DNA from: Seiridium cupressi
Taxonomy: Eukaryota; Ascomycota; Sordariomycetes; Amphisphaeriales; Sporocadaceae
Length of the DNA stretch: 49,765 nucleotides
NCBI GenBank assembly: GCA_036674765.1
Contig: JARVKI010000170.1
Span: forward strand, 1 to 49,765
Direction of reading: 5' to 3'
Under the pieces are notes generated by a model. It had not been told where the DNA came from, made no database searches, and worked only from the letters and a program-made list of their open reading frames with translations. This document shows, one piece after another, positions 1-11,427 of this stretch. Position numbers and translations under genes: made by a program. How positions within the stretch are numbered: position 1 is the first letter of the stretch; every line of letters starts with the position of its first letter.

Positions 1-600
1 TTATAATAAAAGTAATTATAATTTATTTAACGAATTATTAATTATTAATATAAATATTATTATAAATTTATTAAAAGTTATTTAATTATATTATTAACTT
101 TTATTATTATTTTTATATTTATTATATTATATATAAAATATTAAATTTATTAATCGGGTTTTTAATATTATTTCCGTTAAAAAATTAAAATATTATTATT
201 ATTTTAAAATATTATTTAATAATTTTTAATTAAAATATATATTTAAATAAAAATAATTAAAATATAATAAATATATTAATATTAAATTTATATTAATAAA
301 ATATATTATAAATATAAAAAATTAAAAACTTTAAATTATAATATAATTATTAAAATTTAATAAATTTTATTTATAAATAAATAAATATTTAAATTAATTA
401 TTAAAATTATAATTATTTATATAAAAAATCTTTTTTTTATATATTTATTTATTTTTTTATTAATATAAATTATTTATTTAAATAATATTAATTATCATTA
501 ATTATTTTTCATTTAATTAATAATACTTTATTAATAATTATTAATTATAACTAATTAATAATTACGTAATTTAATGTTTAATATTTGTTAAGGTTTTTAT
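1..600 (-). repeat. RIP-mutated LTR remnant, inverted copy
   Basis: Extremely AT-rich block ending abruptly near position 600. Read on the minus strand it aligns with the LTR at the right end of the window: positions 1-230 match the reverse complement of about 45231-45010, 361-430 match the reverse complement of about 45022-44960, and the island around 555-575 matches the reverse complement of about 44795-44815. Differences are mostly C-to-T or G-to-A, as expected from RIP. Position 1 coincides closely with the inferred LTR/internal boundary of the right-hand element, so the rest of this copy would lie to the left of the window. No coding capacity is visible. Confidence 0.75.
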
Positions 601-952
601 TAGCTGCTGGCACTATTACCGTTGATGGCCTTTTAATTGGTCCTATATCCCCGCCTTCCTGCGTCTGGTATGTTAGTTTTGTCGTTCGTAACAGGCAAAC
701 GGTGACAAGAGCGTACCATTCGTTTTCGTCGTTGTCTTCGTCGGTCTGAGCCTCCTCTGTGGCTCTTTATAACTCCATATAATATAGAGCCAATGACTTT
801 GCCTCGTCGCTGAGTTCACAAATAATGATCATCGGCGACAGTCTATGGGAAGTACTGATTTCCGTGTTTCTTTTTGGCGGCTCTTTGTCAAGATACATAA
901 TGATATCTCGAAAAATTCGGATCGCCTTCTCGAACTCCTCGAGAAGAAACCA
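601..952. other. Non-coding flank between LTR remnant and NLR gene
   Basis: Base composition returns to normal at about 600. I see no conserved ORF; this is the 3' flank of the minus-strand NACHT gene. A degenerate outer end of the LTR could extend a little way into it, but I could not align it. Confidence 0.4.
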
Positions 953-3900
953 CTAAAAACCGAGACAGTTCATGTAAGACAGCCATTCAGTCCTGTGTGG
1001 TCGTTTTGTTCCTGGATGATCAATGCCATCACTTGACGGAAGCTGGGCGGAGGACATCCACTGTCTAGCTTCGTCTATTTTCCCCTGATGTAAAAGACAG
1101 GTTTGAAGCCTGCTTATTATCCCTAACTGCGTCCACTCCCATTCATGCGTCTGTAAAGTCTGTACATGATGGAGTCTTCGACGGCAAATGGTTTCCGCTT
1201 CTGCAAACTGCAGCATGTCGTAGAGACAATCTGCATGCCACTTGAGGGTGTTTTGGAGCGCAAGACTTCCAGAAATTGACAGGCGAGATAGCAGTGGCAG
1301 CCTTGACAAAGAAGATTTCAATAGTTGCGTTGAATTGAGCTTATCGAAGTTCAATATAGCCGATCTCAACATTGTCTCTGCTTCTGCAATGCTGGCGGTC
1401 CTTATTTCATCGCCTGCCATAGCGGCCATCCGCAACTTTTCTATTCCCCAAAGTTTTGATCCGTAGAGTTCACGTACTATCCTGGGGCTATCTTTCCCCA
1501 GTCTGCCCTGTTCATTCATTCGGCTTTCGAGCTGGCGTGCCACATCTATTGCCTCCTCAGAGCACCCCAGAGCGACGAGGCATACGATAAGGCCCCAAAA
1601 GCTCCACATCGTCACCAATTCAATATGAGATAGGAGCGGCAGATTCCTCGATATTCGAGAGATTGCTTAAAAAGGTGCTTCTGTGTTTCGTTTCACGGGT
1701 CGCCTGTGAGCCAGGCCTCATGGCATATAGCTAAAGCTTCCCAAAAGTTTCGCTTGTTTGGGAGTTTCTTTCGAGCTATAGATACTAGACCGATCGCTTG
1801 AGCAACCTTTTCGGGGGTTTCCCGGCAACCCCTTTCAATAGCAAGGGCACAAACTATCAAGCAAGGGGCGGGCACAATCCACGATGGGGAAATGGCTAGT
1901 TTGTTAATGACGGTGAGAAGAGGGTTGAATAAAGTAGTCGATATAGCTGACTGTACTTCCTTTGTCGATGCAAGAAGTTGTGAATTTGCATCCAAGCACT
2001 GTATGGTAGCAAGCAAGATATTATTAGAAACCCCAGTAAGGCCTCGGCTACGCTCCAGCATCTTCTCGTCGCCATTCCAAAGTGCCGGTGGTTTTCTTGA
2101 GGGGGACTCAATAGCCTTATAGTCATCTGTATTTTCCGAGACATGCTGCGGCTCAACGTTTGGCTCATGGTTCTCATCGATGGATGTAACTGCCAGTGAA
2201 GTCGCCAGCAAGTTCCACGACTGTGTGCGGGGATCCTCCGAGCCGAAGGCAGATTGGCGACGTAGAAACTCATTGGCAAAGACCGCGAATGGATCCACGT
2301 TGAGCTCTATCAAATTGGGTGCGTTCTTCTCGGGTCCACTGATAGTGCTCACAATGAGTTCAGTATACCTGTAGGCAACATCCCAGGATTCCTCTGAGAT
2401 GTTACGAATTATGAACCCGATCATGGCGCAGAATTGAGGTTTGCTGCAGAACGTCTCAAGTCTACTAGTGAGACATGAACTAGGTCCATGGGCGCTGACT
2501 TGGAGTACGTGGAATGGTATGAAGTTCAGTGGGTATGAGAATAAAGGGAATCGAGAAGGCAGGGTAGTGTACGAGCCCTCGGCCAAGGGATATCCCAGGT
2601 CCAATAAGCTGAGGTAATCCAGACAGGAAAAGCACATTTCTCTCTGGGACTCTAGTCCATCTATTCGGAGGAATATAATGTCCTGGTCTTCAAGCAGCCA
2701 TTCGGACAAGGAGCGTGTCAAGAAGTTCGTAACTGTCGCGTGAGTAATATGGTAACGATCATTTGTCACTCGCACAAAATCGCCACATGCGTCGACTATT
2801 CCTTCCTTCGTGGGAAGGTCATCTGTGTAGCTTTGCGTAGGATTGGTTTGCACAGCATATGTATGACACAATTCGGAAGCTGTCATGGGCTCAGCTGCAG
2901 AAATCATGATCGATAATAGTCGTTTTGATCGCCTCATCGACGTCGAAGGCCTCGAAGAAGTGCCACTCGTTCTCTCCAGAAGCCGCTGAAAGAGACGGTG
3001 GTATTCTCGATCCAAGTCCCTCGCTGTGTTTTTCAGCTCGTGTTTAACTTCGGAATCACTGAAGCATCGATTCAACTGTCTGAACACGAGAACGACCCAG
3101 AGGAACATTGAATTCGATTTAGCCTTGAGTGTTTCATAGGCCTCCTGTCGAATCGCCTCGCTCTGGGTGTTCAAGCATTTATCAAGCTCGGACGTTATCA
3201 ATTTGTCAATGTCACCCCTGACCATGCCCTCTGTCACCTCGAGGCTCCTGGGTGCAGCTTTCAGCGCCCCAAGGAGAGAAGGCTCTCGTCCGAGTAAAAG
3301 AACATGGAGCTTGGGGTGGTTCTGAATAAGCTCAAGTACGACTTTTAAACATCCTTCGTCAGGTCGTGTCCAGTCGTCGATTGATTCGTCGACTCTATCG
3401 ATAATACAGTAGACTTCGGAGTCGATGGCCTTGAGAGCTACAGATATTGCCGCCGTTGAGCTACCAGTTTCGAGTGGTAAACCTTTGACGATTGAAGTGG
3501 ATATCTCATGGAATACGGGGTCTTGGACCTCTTGTAAAAGATACCACCGCACCGTGCGAAGCAGATCGATGAGCTTTCTCTGGCTTCCGTTTTCTGCCCA
3601 GAATGAGAAGAGCACGCTAAGCTTTTCGAATGCCTTCACGGTCCATGATAGACAGCGCAAGGACAGATTTGCCACAACCTTTGGCACCGTATATGGAGAA
3701 GATACGTTCGACGGTTCCTGACGTGTCATTCGGTGGCATTTCTGTGGCTCGTTGCGCCCAGTGTCCAAATGCAGGATGGCTCCACACCCATTCGCACGTG
3801 CCGTCGAGTCTTCGGGGTATAAAATCATGACCGCACGGTCGTAGAGTCTTTTCAAGCTGGAATCGGTTGTTTATTTGGGAGCTTGATAGGATGTCTGACA

Positions 3901-4350
3901 CGTGGAATCAGGGTTGAACTGGACGCTGAGACAGGGAGCCTGCTTACCTTGCACATCGGTCGCCGTTCTATCTAATAAAAGAATTGCGAGAGAGGACTTG
4001 GATCGTTCGAGCAGATCGATATGACGCTTGAGCTTCTTTCCATAGCCACTTGCTAACAGCTTCGCCCGCTTGAGAAGTCGCGGTCCGTCTGTTGCGACCC
4101 CTGATGAGGCGATAAGCTGATTCAGAGACGACAGTTGATCTGAACTAAGAGAAATATTCTTCCATCGTTTCTCGATTTCACCTAGGGACTCGGTCACAGC
4201 TTCAAGATGGGCAATCAGCTGTGCTGTTTTTTTTTTTTTTTTTTCTTTCACGAAAGCCGTCTTACTCGCGAGACTGGAGATTGCCGATTTGGCGCCTTTG
4301 GCGATTTCAATAAGCCCGGGTACGGCGGCGATAACCCCGATGACCTCCAT
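953..4350 (-). CDS. NACHT-type STAND (NLR-like) protein, frameshifted
   Basis: Fungal NLR-like signalling ATPase. Inferred exons on the minus strand: 4350-3948, 3894-1697 and 1646-953, with introns of 53 and 50 nt; the second intron is less certain. The N-terminal ~135 residues form a helical domain of the type found at the front of fungal STAND proteins, interrupted by a lysine run from an A-rich homopolymer (4229-4246). The linker reads GTCEWVW, then comes Walker A (YGAKGCGKS), a Walker B-like CIIDRVDES, a sensor-like LLLGRE, and a winged-helix-like region with HITHATVTNFL. The C-terminal part is helical and TPR-like. The reading frame breaks near 3620, about 15 residues after the P-loop: one surplus base moves translation into a stop. 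Ignoring that base the exons sum to 1,097 codons. A 43-nt intron could also restore the frame but would remove a conserved helix. It is therefore a pseudogene, a frameshifted allele or a sequencing error. Confidence 0.75.
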
Positions 4351-5821
4351 GAGAGGCTAGACAATAAGAACCAAGAGATGCGGACAAAGTGATGCTACTT
4401 GAGGAGGTTTTCGCTGATGATGAAGACGGCATACATTGAAACCGAGACCGTTGCGATAAAATGAACATATTTGATGACCCCGCCTCGCAGCCTTATGATC
4501 GCAAGCCTGACATGAAGCCTGATTGACATCGCCCGGCATGGCTGTGCGGCCTGCATATCGGCAGACTCCTACACCAATAAATGTGCAATACGGCTCAAGA
4601 GATCCGGTTGCCAATGGTTTCCAAGTTGTTCGGCAATATATGTCTACATTAAAAGTTTATAAGAAATATCCAGTTTGGATGTCAATATACTACCAGCATT
4701 GATGACGAGGATGTGGTGACGTCACTCTAATGTGTAAATTTCTAAGAGTCTTCAGCGGTGCGTGAACACCGTGAGTTACTTGACGATAGATTCCAGACGA
4801 AGCGGTCATGTCAAGTGAAACGATGCGACAATGTACCGAAGGAAACACTGCTGGGTATTGAAAGTTTCCTCACATCAATCCGAAAAGGGCAGTGTAAATA
4901 GTCAGGAGTTGACAATTATCGCAACAAGGCGGACTCGAAAGATTAGCCACTCAGCAGGGCGGCTGCTTGCTCACACTATTTGGACCAGTGGGCTATGGTG
5001 GGGCTTGGTGGAATACTGGGCGGGCTGTCGCATTAGATCTTATGTGTAAATCCAATACGATAAGCCAGCAAACGTTAGTGGCGAAGTCTTGGGTCGTAGG
5101 TGGCTGCGTGCCAAGCCTGCTCCATTGGTAGGAAACAAAGCTCAAAGGTCGAGGCAATCAGTCCGCTAAATGCGAGGTCAGGCTAGCAAGCTGAAGAGCA
5201 TGAAACGGAAACAGCACAATGCAGAGGTGAATAAAACTACCGTGGGATGCGATGACGCAGTGAGTGCAGGTGATATGTATTGCCAGGCTTGTCCAGTCGT
5301 GTATCAATACCTACCGTGTCACGGATCTTGAAATCGCACTATTTGGATCGGCAGATTGTCTTCCAACATAAAAGAAGAACACCAAATCCGCTCACGTCTA
5401 GACTACACTTTCTAGAACCTCCATTATTCGAATTTATGCCACGTAGTTTCTCATGTGATAGAAGTGCATGTGCATGGAGGCAGTGCATCTGGGGGATTGG
5501 GCTTTCTGCAGCTGTGGGTGCTCGGTGGTGCATATTAGTGCCTTTTATCGGCAAGGCTGCGAGCAGCCAGCCATTCCCAATCTTTTGCTCTTTCTCACAG
5601 CGCTTAGATTTAGTCCTATACCTCTTGACTACTCTCTCAATTAGTTCACGCGATTTTCCATCCCTGAATACTGCTATGGTGCTATAATACAACCAACCCT
5701 TCGTGCTTCATCAGTCAACGATCTTGTCGCGGCGCAACCTCCATATTCCCTATCCACATTTCCACGCCCTTTGAATCATGCGTCAGCTCTAAAGCAAAAC
5801 ATCGGGTCAAGTACCGTCAAC
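4351..5821. other. Divergent intergenic region between the two NLR-like genes
   Basis: About 1.5 kb separating the start codons of the two outward-facing large genes, so it must hold both promoters. Several short ORFs occur on both strands, but none shows a recognisable domain or a plausible exon chain. I see no repeats or RNA genes. Confidence 0.5.
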
Positions 5822-8800
5822 ATGGATCCTCTTACGATTCTTGGAGCGGCAGCAGCTATCGCCCAAATAGCCTCGTCTGTCGTGAAGGGTGTATTACGCA
5901 CCGCTCAACTTTTCAAAGAGATCAACCAGGCGCCGTCACAGGCTCTAGACCTTCTCTCTTATATCGAAAAAGAAGTGACGGCTGCCAATCGGCTGTTGCG
6001 ACCAGATTCGCCCGTGTTCTCTCAGCTGTCCACGAGTCAGTATGCCCAGCTATACCCTTACGCGATCGACGCGCGGAAAGCATTAGAAGCCGTTCAGAAG
6101 GTGCTGCAGGCCTTGGAAGACGACCACAAAAGTCCAGAGGGAAAGCTCGTTCCCCGCGTATGGAAGTCAACCATAACTGCAAAGGCTGTACGAGACATCG
6201 AATCGGATTTGAAAGTGATTGAGAGGTTAAACACCAGCTTGATTCGTGAATTAAACGTCTCCGGATTTGAAACGCAATCGGTGTTGCGGTAAGTGGGTCA
6301 GATACAGTTGCTTGAGGACGTTGCGCTAATTGGTTCTGCCGTACAATAGTGGCCAAAATGAACAGATTTTAGAGCTAGCGTCTGTTTCTTCTGCCCGTGC
6401 CGACGTCGCCTACGAGTCTTTGAATCTCACGAGCATACTTCAAACTCAAGCGATCGAGAACGTCAGCAAATCGATAACATCATTTTCGCAAGGTCTGGAC
6501 ACTGTACGGCAAGAAGGTTCGAGCCATCATGGAACACTCAAGCAGAGTATTGACTCTACGAAAGTGGAGTTGGCCGATGTGCGACAGGATCTGGGTGTCC
6601 TTAAGTCGAACAGCGAAATTGCAAATGTAACAGTTACCGACATCAAATCCATGGTGTCTGGCCAGAGCATTATATTGGAATCTCTAATGGAAATCAAGAA
6701 CAAGGAATTGGTAGAGTTGATCCGCGAACAAAGTATGTTGGATCACACTGCCTTTCTAGCCAACGTACGGAATGAACTCCGTACGCAGTTAATAGGGGCA
6801 TCAGCGCCGTACCACCGAACGCCACAGGAGCTGACCAGAACTGGGGACTCCGTTTTTGAAGTGAATCTTACTGCAGGGACAGCCACCTATAGCTACAGCG
6901 TAATTCCTTCGGTTGAACAGATTAACCGCGAGGGGCTGATGGATAGTTCGCCAAGCCCGTGGAGATGCACTTGCAGGCGGGACAGAACGGCAAAAGTTTG
7001 GACGTATGGGAGAATGGGATTCAGAGTTGAGAATCAGAATATTCGTCACTGTCCCGCCCATGGAAAGGTCCATTCCTGGAGCTACTCCATTCAGACCAAG
7101 CTGGGTCCGTGGCTCAGTGGTGTCTTAGAGTTCACTCTAGGTTTACAAAGACACGGGCACAGCTGGTCACCACATACACCTCTCAAATTCAGAGCCACTG
7201 TGAAACGTACGGATAGTCTTCTCTTCAAGCTGTTTGACGAGTTCGTTGCCACATGTCCCCAAGTCCAAACATCGGAACCACTGGAGCCTAGATCTCCAGA
7301 AGAATTTGTGCGGGCCAAGCAAGGGAAACAACGTCGGCTACTCCTGTGGAATAAAGAGGCGACCGAAAGACATATGACTCATCTGGTTAGGAGCATTCGT
7401 GAAGTCATTTCGTCTGGAAGAGCATCTGGTTCTGATGTGGATGAACAAGGCCACACCCTACTCATGGTAAGTTCTCATGCAATTTTTCTAATAGACTCTG
7501 GTCACTAACCGTGTTTTAGGAAATATTCTATTTGATATTCCTTTTCAGGCATGATGCGAACCACTATTCAATTTATTTGATGGACCTCCTCGAGCTCGCC
7601 CGTATTTCTCAAGTCGACCCAATGGCAGTTGCACCGATGAACTATGCTTATTGTCCGGATGTTTACTATGCGTGGCCAAAATCAACGAAATCGACTGCCC
7701 ACTACCTATACTATGTGATGGAATTTTCCAATCTGTCTGACCAATTTGTCGCCAGGATTATGGAGCAGTATGATGGCATTATCGACTCTTTTGGTGAACA
7801 AGAGCAAGGCTCCTGGCAATGGGGGAGCTTGAAACTTTTTACACATCATCCAAGTATAGCAGAAGGTAGATGGTCACCTCAGTATAGGTATATTGACTTA
7901 GCTTCACGCTAACATCTCTCCTAGAATGGGGATATTCCCGCCGGCGTCTAGCTATCATTCGGAGATCTCTGGCGGATTTGAGAGACTCCTTTTCCGAAGG
8001 CGATGTTCGATATAACGACCGTTTCCAGTTTTCAGATATGGAACTTGCTGTTGGTTGGTTTGAAGGATTGCGTTTCCTTGTCGAAAGCGGCCACAACATC
8101 GTGACCGGATTGAAAGTAGCATGCATGCTAGAAGATTTCCGGTCAGTCCAGATATTGCTCGCCTCAAATGATCCTATCTTCTCCAAGGGATATGGACGTC
8201 ATTCTTATCGAGGGCACTTTAGTCTCATCGACGAGTGGTGTTGTCTCAGTGTCTGCCAGGCGAACATTGGCACTTTCCAAATGGTTGCTCAGGAACTCTG
8301 GGGACGGCAAATGGAGCTTCTCGCACTTGCTAGACAACATCTGAGTGACCATGAACAAAAAGCTTTCTTTCTCGAAACTTGGACGTTGACTAAGGGAACT
8401 CCAAATATATACAGAAAATTAGCAGAGAAAATTCAACTGGCGCAAAGATTGGATATTTGCGGAATGGGCTCTCCGCATTGTCCTTCAAGTTTTTTTTTTA
8501 TGGAGGCTCGAGGCACCCCCTCACACTCCACAAGGCCCTACACAAAATTGGCTGGACCGAAATCGATGCGATATGTAAGCATGGGCGAACACCACTGGCT
8601 GAATATTGTCATCTTGGGTATTCCTGGTCCCCCTTAAGTTCTTACCTCCTCGCACAATGGTCTACGACAATCTTATGGTTCTTGCTGGCTGGTGCCGACT
8701 CAGCCTTCGAGCACGCCAGCGAGATGACTTGGAAGCACTTGCAGTTCTACTTGGCTTGGTCGTTACAACGCCTTACTGAAATCGATCCCCGCATTATTAA

Positions 8801-9371
8801 GCATTGCGAAACTCGGTTACTATGTGATGGTTGCGCCTGCCACTGCTCCTCACAAGGCTGCATCGCCCCATTCATGTTCTGGCAATGTCTTCCGTCCGAG
8901 CGTCTCAAATGCGACCCGGAATCCGACGGGGTATGCTACACTCGCCTTGAAACTCGCGAGGCTCGACTGAGATATTGGATTCGAAGCTGGGGGCTCTCCA
9001 GGCTTGAGAGAGAACGATGTTATCGTGAAATCTGTCGACTGGAGTTGTTTGAGCGGCTAGGCCTGACACATACTTGTTGTGCTGGGCAAGTAACATCAGA
9101 CGAAGAGTTCGCAGAGATCCGATCAGAAAGTCATGAGTCAGCCACCCAACTTGAGCAACTGATGAAAACATACAAAATGTTGAGAGTAGCTCTTATCGAA
9201 GTACCACTTGAAAAGTTCTGGGTGATATGGTGGGGTATAACCGACGAAACTGTCCTGCCGCTTCTGAAGGAAGAGGCCTGTAAGGGCGGCAGGCCAGGCT
9301 GGAGCCCGTTAGGGCCACCATTTTTGGATGCGTTTATAGCCGAGAGGGCACAAAAGAGGGTGGACCGGTAG
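5822..9371 (+). CDS. Large fungal NLR-like/ankyrin-type protein, probable frameshift
   Basis: The first ATG of the frame is 5822 (MDPLTILGAA), a typical opening of the hydrophobic helical N-terminal domain of fungal STAND and ankyrin proteins. Inferred exons: 5822-6288, 6350-7466, 7520-7865, 7925 onward; introns of 61, 53 and 59 nt have good GT..AG ends and CTAA(C/T) branch sites. After the helical domain come a coiled-coil-like stretch (roughly residues 160-300), a Cys/His-containing region (CTCRRD, HCPAHGK) and a C-terminal region resembling ankyrin repeats (HGRTPLAEYC, LLAGAD). No P-loop is visible. Between 8440 and 8500 the frame must slip by one: the upstream frame ends at 8637 and the downstream one, ending at 9371, opens near 8457. 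A T homopolymer at about 8490 is the likely place, but an unrecognised intron is possible. It may act in heterokaryon incompatibility or intracellular sensing, by family analogy only. Confidence 0.6.
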
Positions 9372-9409
9372 GCAGTAGCGCTGAAAAATGCTGGCTATAG
9401 GGGTTGGAA

Positions 9410-9830
9410 TTTTGAGGATGTTATTAAAGTTTACTTCGAACCGTTTCTATTTTACGCAAAGGCGTATCGTTAAAAAAAGCTCTTATTTAAACGGTATTAA
9501 CGAATAATTAAGCCGAAGGTTAATCTTAAAATATAAACCTATAACATATTATAAATATAACGGAAGGTTATTTATTAATTAATAAAAATTAAATAATAAA
9601 ATAACGTATAAATAATAATTCTTAACGACGGGTATAATCTTTTATATAACGGTAAATATAGAAAATAATTAAATAATATAATTATAATTATGCGATCGTA
9701 ATCGTTTCCTTTACGTATATACCATTTCGTAATAAATTTATAACTTTGTAATATATCGCACTAAAATTTAACGATTTATGCTACAAAATATTTGGCTAAT
9801 AACTTTTAATTAAAGAGTTGCGTAGAACTA
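9410..9830. repeat. AT-rich RIP-like block
   Basis: About 420 bp of strongly AT-rich sequence in which remaining C and G sit mainly in CpG (ACG, CGG) and CpA/TpG are scarce. This is the same texture as the RIPed retroelement at the window ends. I could not align it to the Ty3/Gypsy copy by eye and found no readable domain. It begins about 40 bp after the stop codon of the ankyrin-type gene and ends about 100 bp before the 3' end of the beta-helix gene. Confidence 0.6.
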
Positions 9831-9926
9831 TTTTAAATGGCTAGATCTCACGTCCGAGCGCTTCACTCCCACTTTCTTTCATTCCATACCTGAGTCCACG
9901 CTGATAAATTCGGGGCGCGAAACCAG

Positions 9927-11427
9927 TTACACAGGCGTGGCAGAACCACCACCCGCGAGGCTCACTGTGCTTCCCTGAAGCCATTCATTCAAGCTAGAAT
10001 TGTAGTAAAGAGTATAACCACCACTGTTGATATTCGAAAGAGTCGAGTCAGCATCAGTCAGATTTTGGATCGTCGAGTCGGCCGTCAAAGTCCAGTTGGA
10101 ATCGGCCGACAGGGTGATATCGACTAGGCCGACACCATAGCCAGAGTAAGCCGCTCCGCTCCAGGTACTGTAAGAGTCCAGGGTAAACGAAATATAGCTT
10201 CCGTTGTACGGAACAAGGTCGCCTGTCAGATCCGACTCCTGGACAACTGCAAAGACTTCAGCAGGTTGCAAGGCGCTGTTCTCCTCGTAGCCGGCGTAGT
10301 GGTCAAAGTCCTGAGTGATCTGAGAGTAATTGGCCACGATCAAAACATCGGAAGGGTTGACTATCTGACTATTCTGGATGAGGATATCAACAATGGTGTT
10401 TCCGAACCAGAGGCCCGGAATATCGCCTAGCGTGGTGAGCTTGGAGTCGATGAGCTCGAACTTGCCGCCGCTCTGTCGGACCTGCGAGCTGAACAGGGCC
10501 ACGCCGCCCAGGAGTCCCGCGGTGACGTCGCTGTTGACGATGGTGGCGTTCTGGATGCCGTCCATGAAGACGACGGGGCCCTTCTCGGAGAGCCCGACGA
10601 CGTTCTCACCGTAGATGGTGCCGAGTGCGTAGAAGATGGCGCTGCCGACGCCCGCCGTGTGCGCGATGCTATCGTACACATACACATAGCCGGCGGGCGA
10701 GTCGCCGCTGAAGGACGACGAGCGGTAGCCCCCGCTGTACTGCTGCAGGTTCCGGCCAATGATTGTGCCATTGCCCGACGAGTACAGGCCATGGCTGACA
10801 GGCCCGCTGCTGTATAGCCACGAGTTCTCGACGGTCACGACCGTGCCCGTGCCGTACGAGTAGACGTTGGCGGCTCCGTTGTGGACCGTGATATTCAGGT
10901 GGTCCAGATTCGCGGTCGATCCATTGGCCTATACACATCAAGGTTTCAATACTAGAGCCCGGACCACGTCATATTCGGAGGGGAAGTGGACTGCTTACGA
11001 TATTGACAGCGGCGTTAAAGCCGTAGAAACTCGCGTAGATGAGATTCGAGCTGTACCCGTATTTGAGAATGTCGACGTGGGACGCATTCAGGGAGCCGCC
11101 ATCGCTGACGAGGATGATGCTGGTGTCGTTGGCATCGACGGACAGTGTGACATGGTCGAGCGTCACGTCCTCGGCCGAGTACGTATAGGCCGCCTCGACT
11201 GCAGTACACGTTGGCCGATAGTTCACGCCAGTCATCGGTCTCCCACTGTCTTCTTACTTACCGTCTGACGGTTGGGTTGAAGGGGGTTGCACGCTGTAGT
11301 CGGCGAGCAATGCATTATCCGCAGCCCAGTCCGCCGGGTCAATGACGTCTGAAGGGTCCTCGATGGTGATCGCGGCGAGACCGGCACGAGCCAGGGCCAG
11401 ACTGGTCAGACCTCTGGAGAAATGCAT
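9927..11427 (-). CDS. Secreted beta-helix-like repeat protein
   Basis: Three exons on the minus strand: 11427-11262, 11198-10999, 10928-9927 (introns 63 and 70 nt, GTAAGT/GTAAGC donors), giving 455 residues with all phases consistent. The N-terminus (MHFSRGLTSLALARAGLAA) looks like a secretion signal. The rest is Ser/Thr/Gly/Asn-rich with many N-x-S/T sites and repeated short beta patterns ending in N or D, such as LDHVTLSV, LDHLNITV, SADSNWTLTADST and IQNLTDADSTLSNI. This is the pattern of a right-handed parallel beta-helix as in pectin-lyase-fold and adhesin proteins. I see no pectate-lyase catalytic motif. The Walled-off SNWTLTADS-type ending resembles bacterial surface beta-helix proteins, so horizontal origin is possible but unproven. 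The third exon is GC-rich in its 5' half. Function unknown; probably extracellular or cell-wall associated. Confidence 0.65.

Noticed and set aside
3620..3663. A 43-nt intron (GT at 3663, AG at about 3621) to repair the NACHT frameshift
   Set aside because: It is shorter than the other introns here, lacks a branch site, and would delete the helix directly after the P-loop.
4357..4614. 85-codon minus-strand ORF just upstream of the NACHT gene as an extra 5' exon
   Set aside because: The NACHT protein already starts with a typical MEVIGVIAAV N-terminus, and no splice pair joins this ORF in frame.
5280..5692. ORFs of 135 and 117 codons on opposite strands between the NLR-like genes
   Set aside because: No recognisable motif and opposite-strand overlap; probably chance ORFs in the promoter interval.
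9410..9830. Assignment of the internal AT-rich block to the same Ty3/Gypsy family
   Set aside because: The RIP-like texture is similar but I found no aligned segment or domain, so it is only called an AT-rich block.
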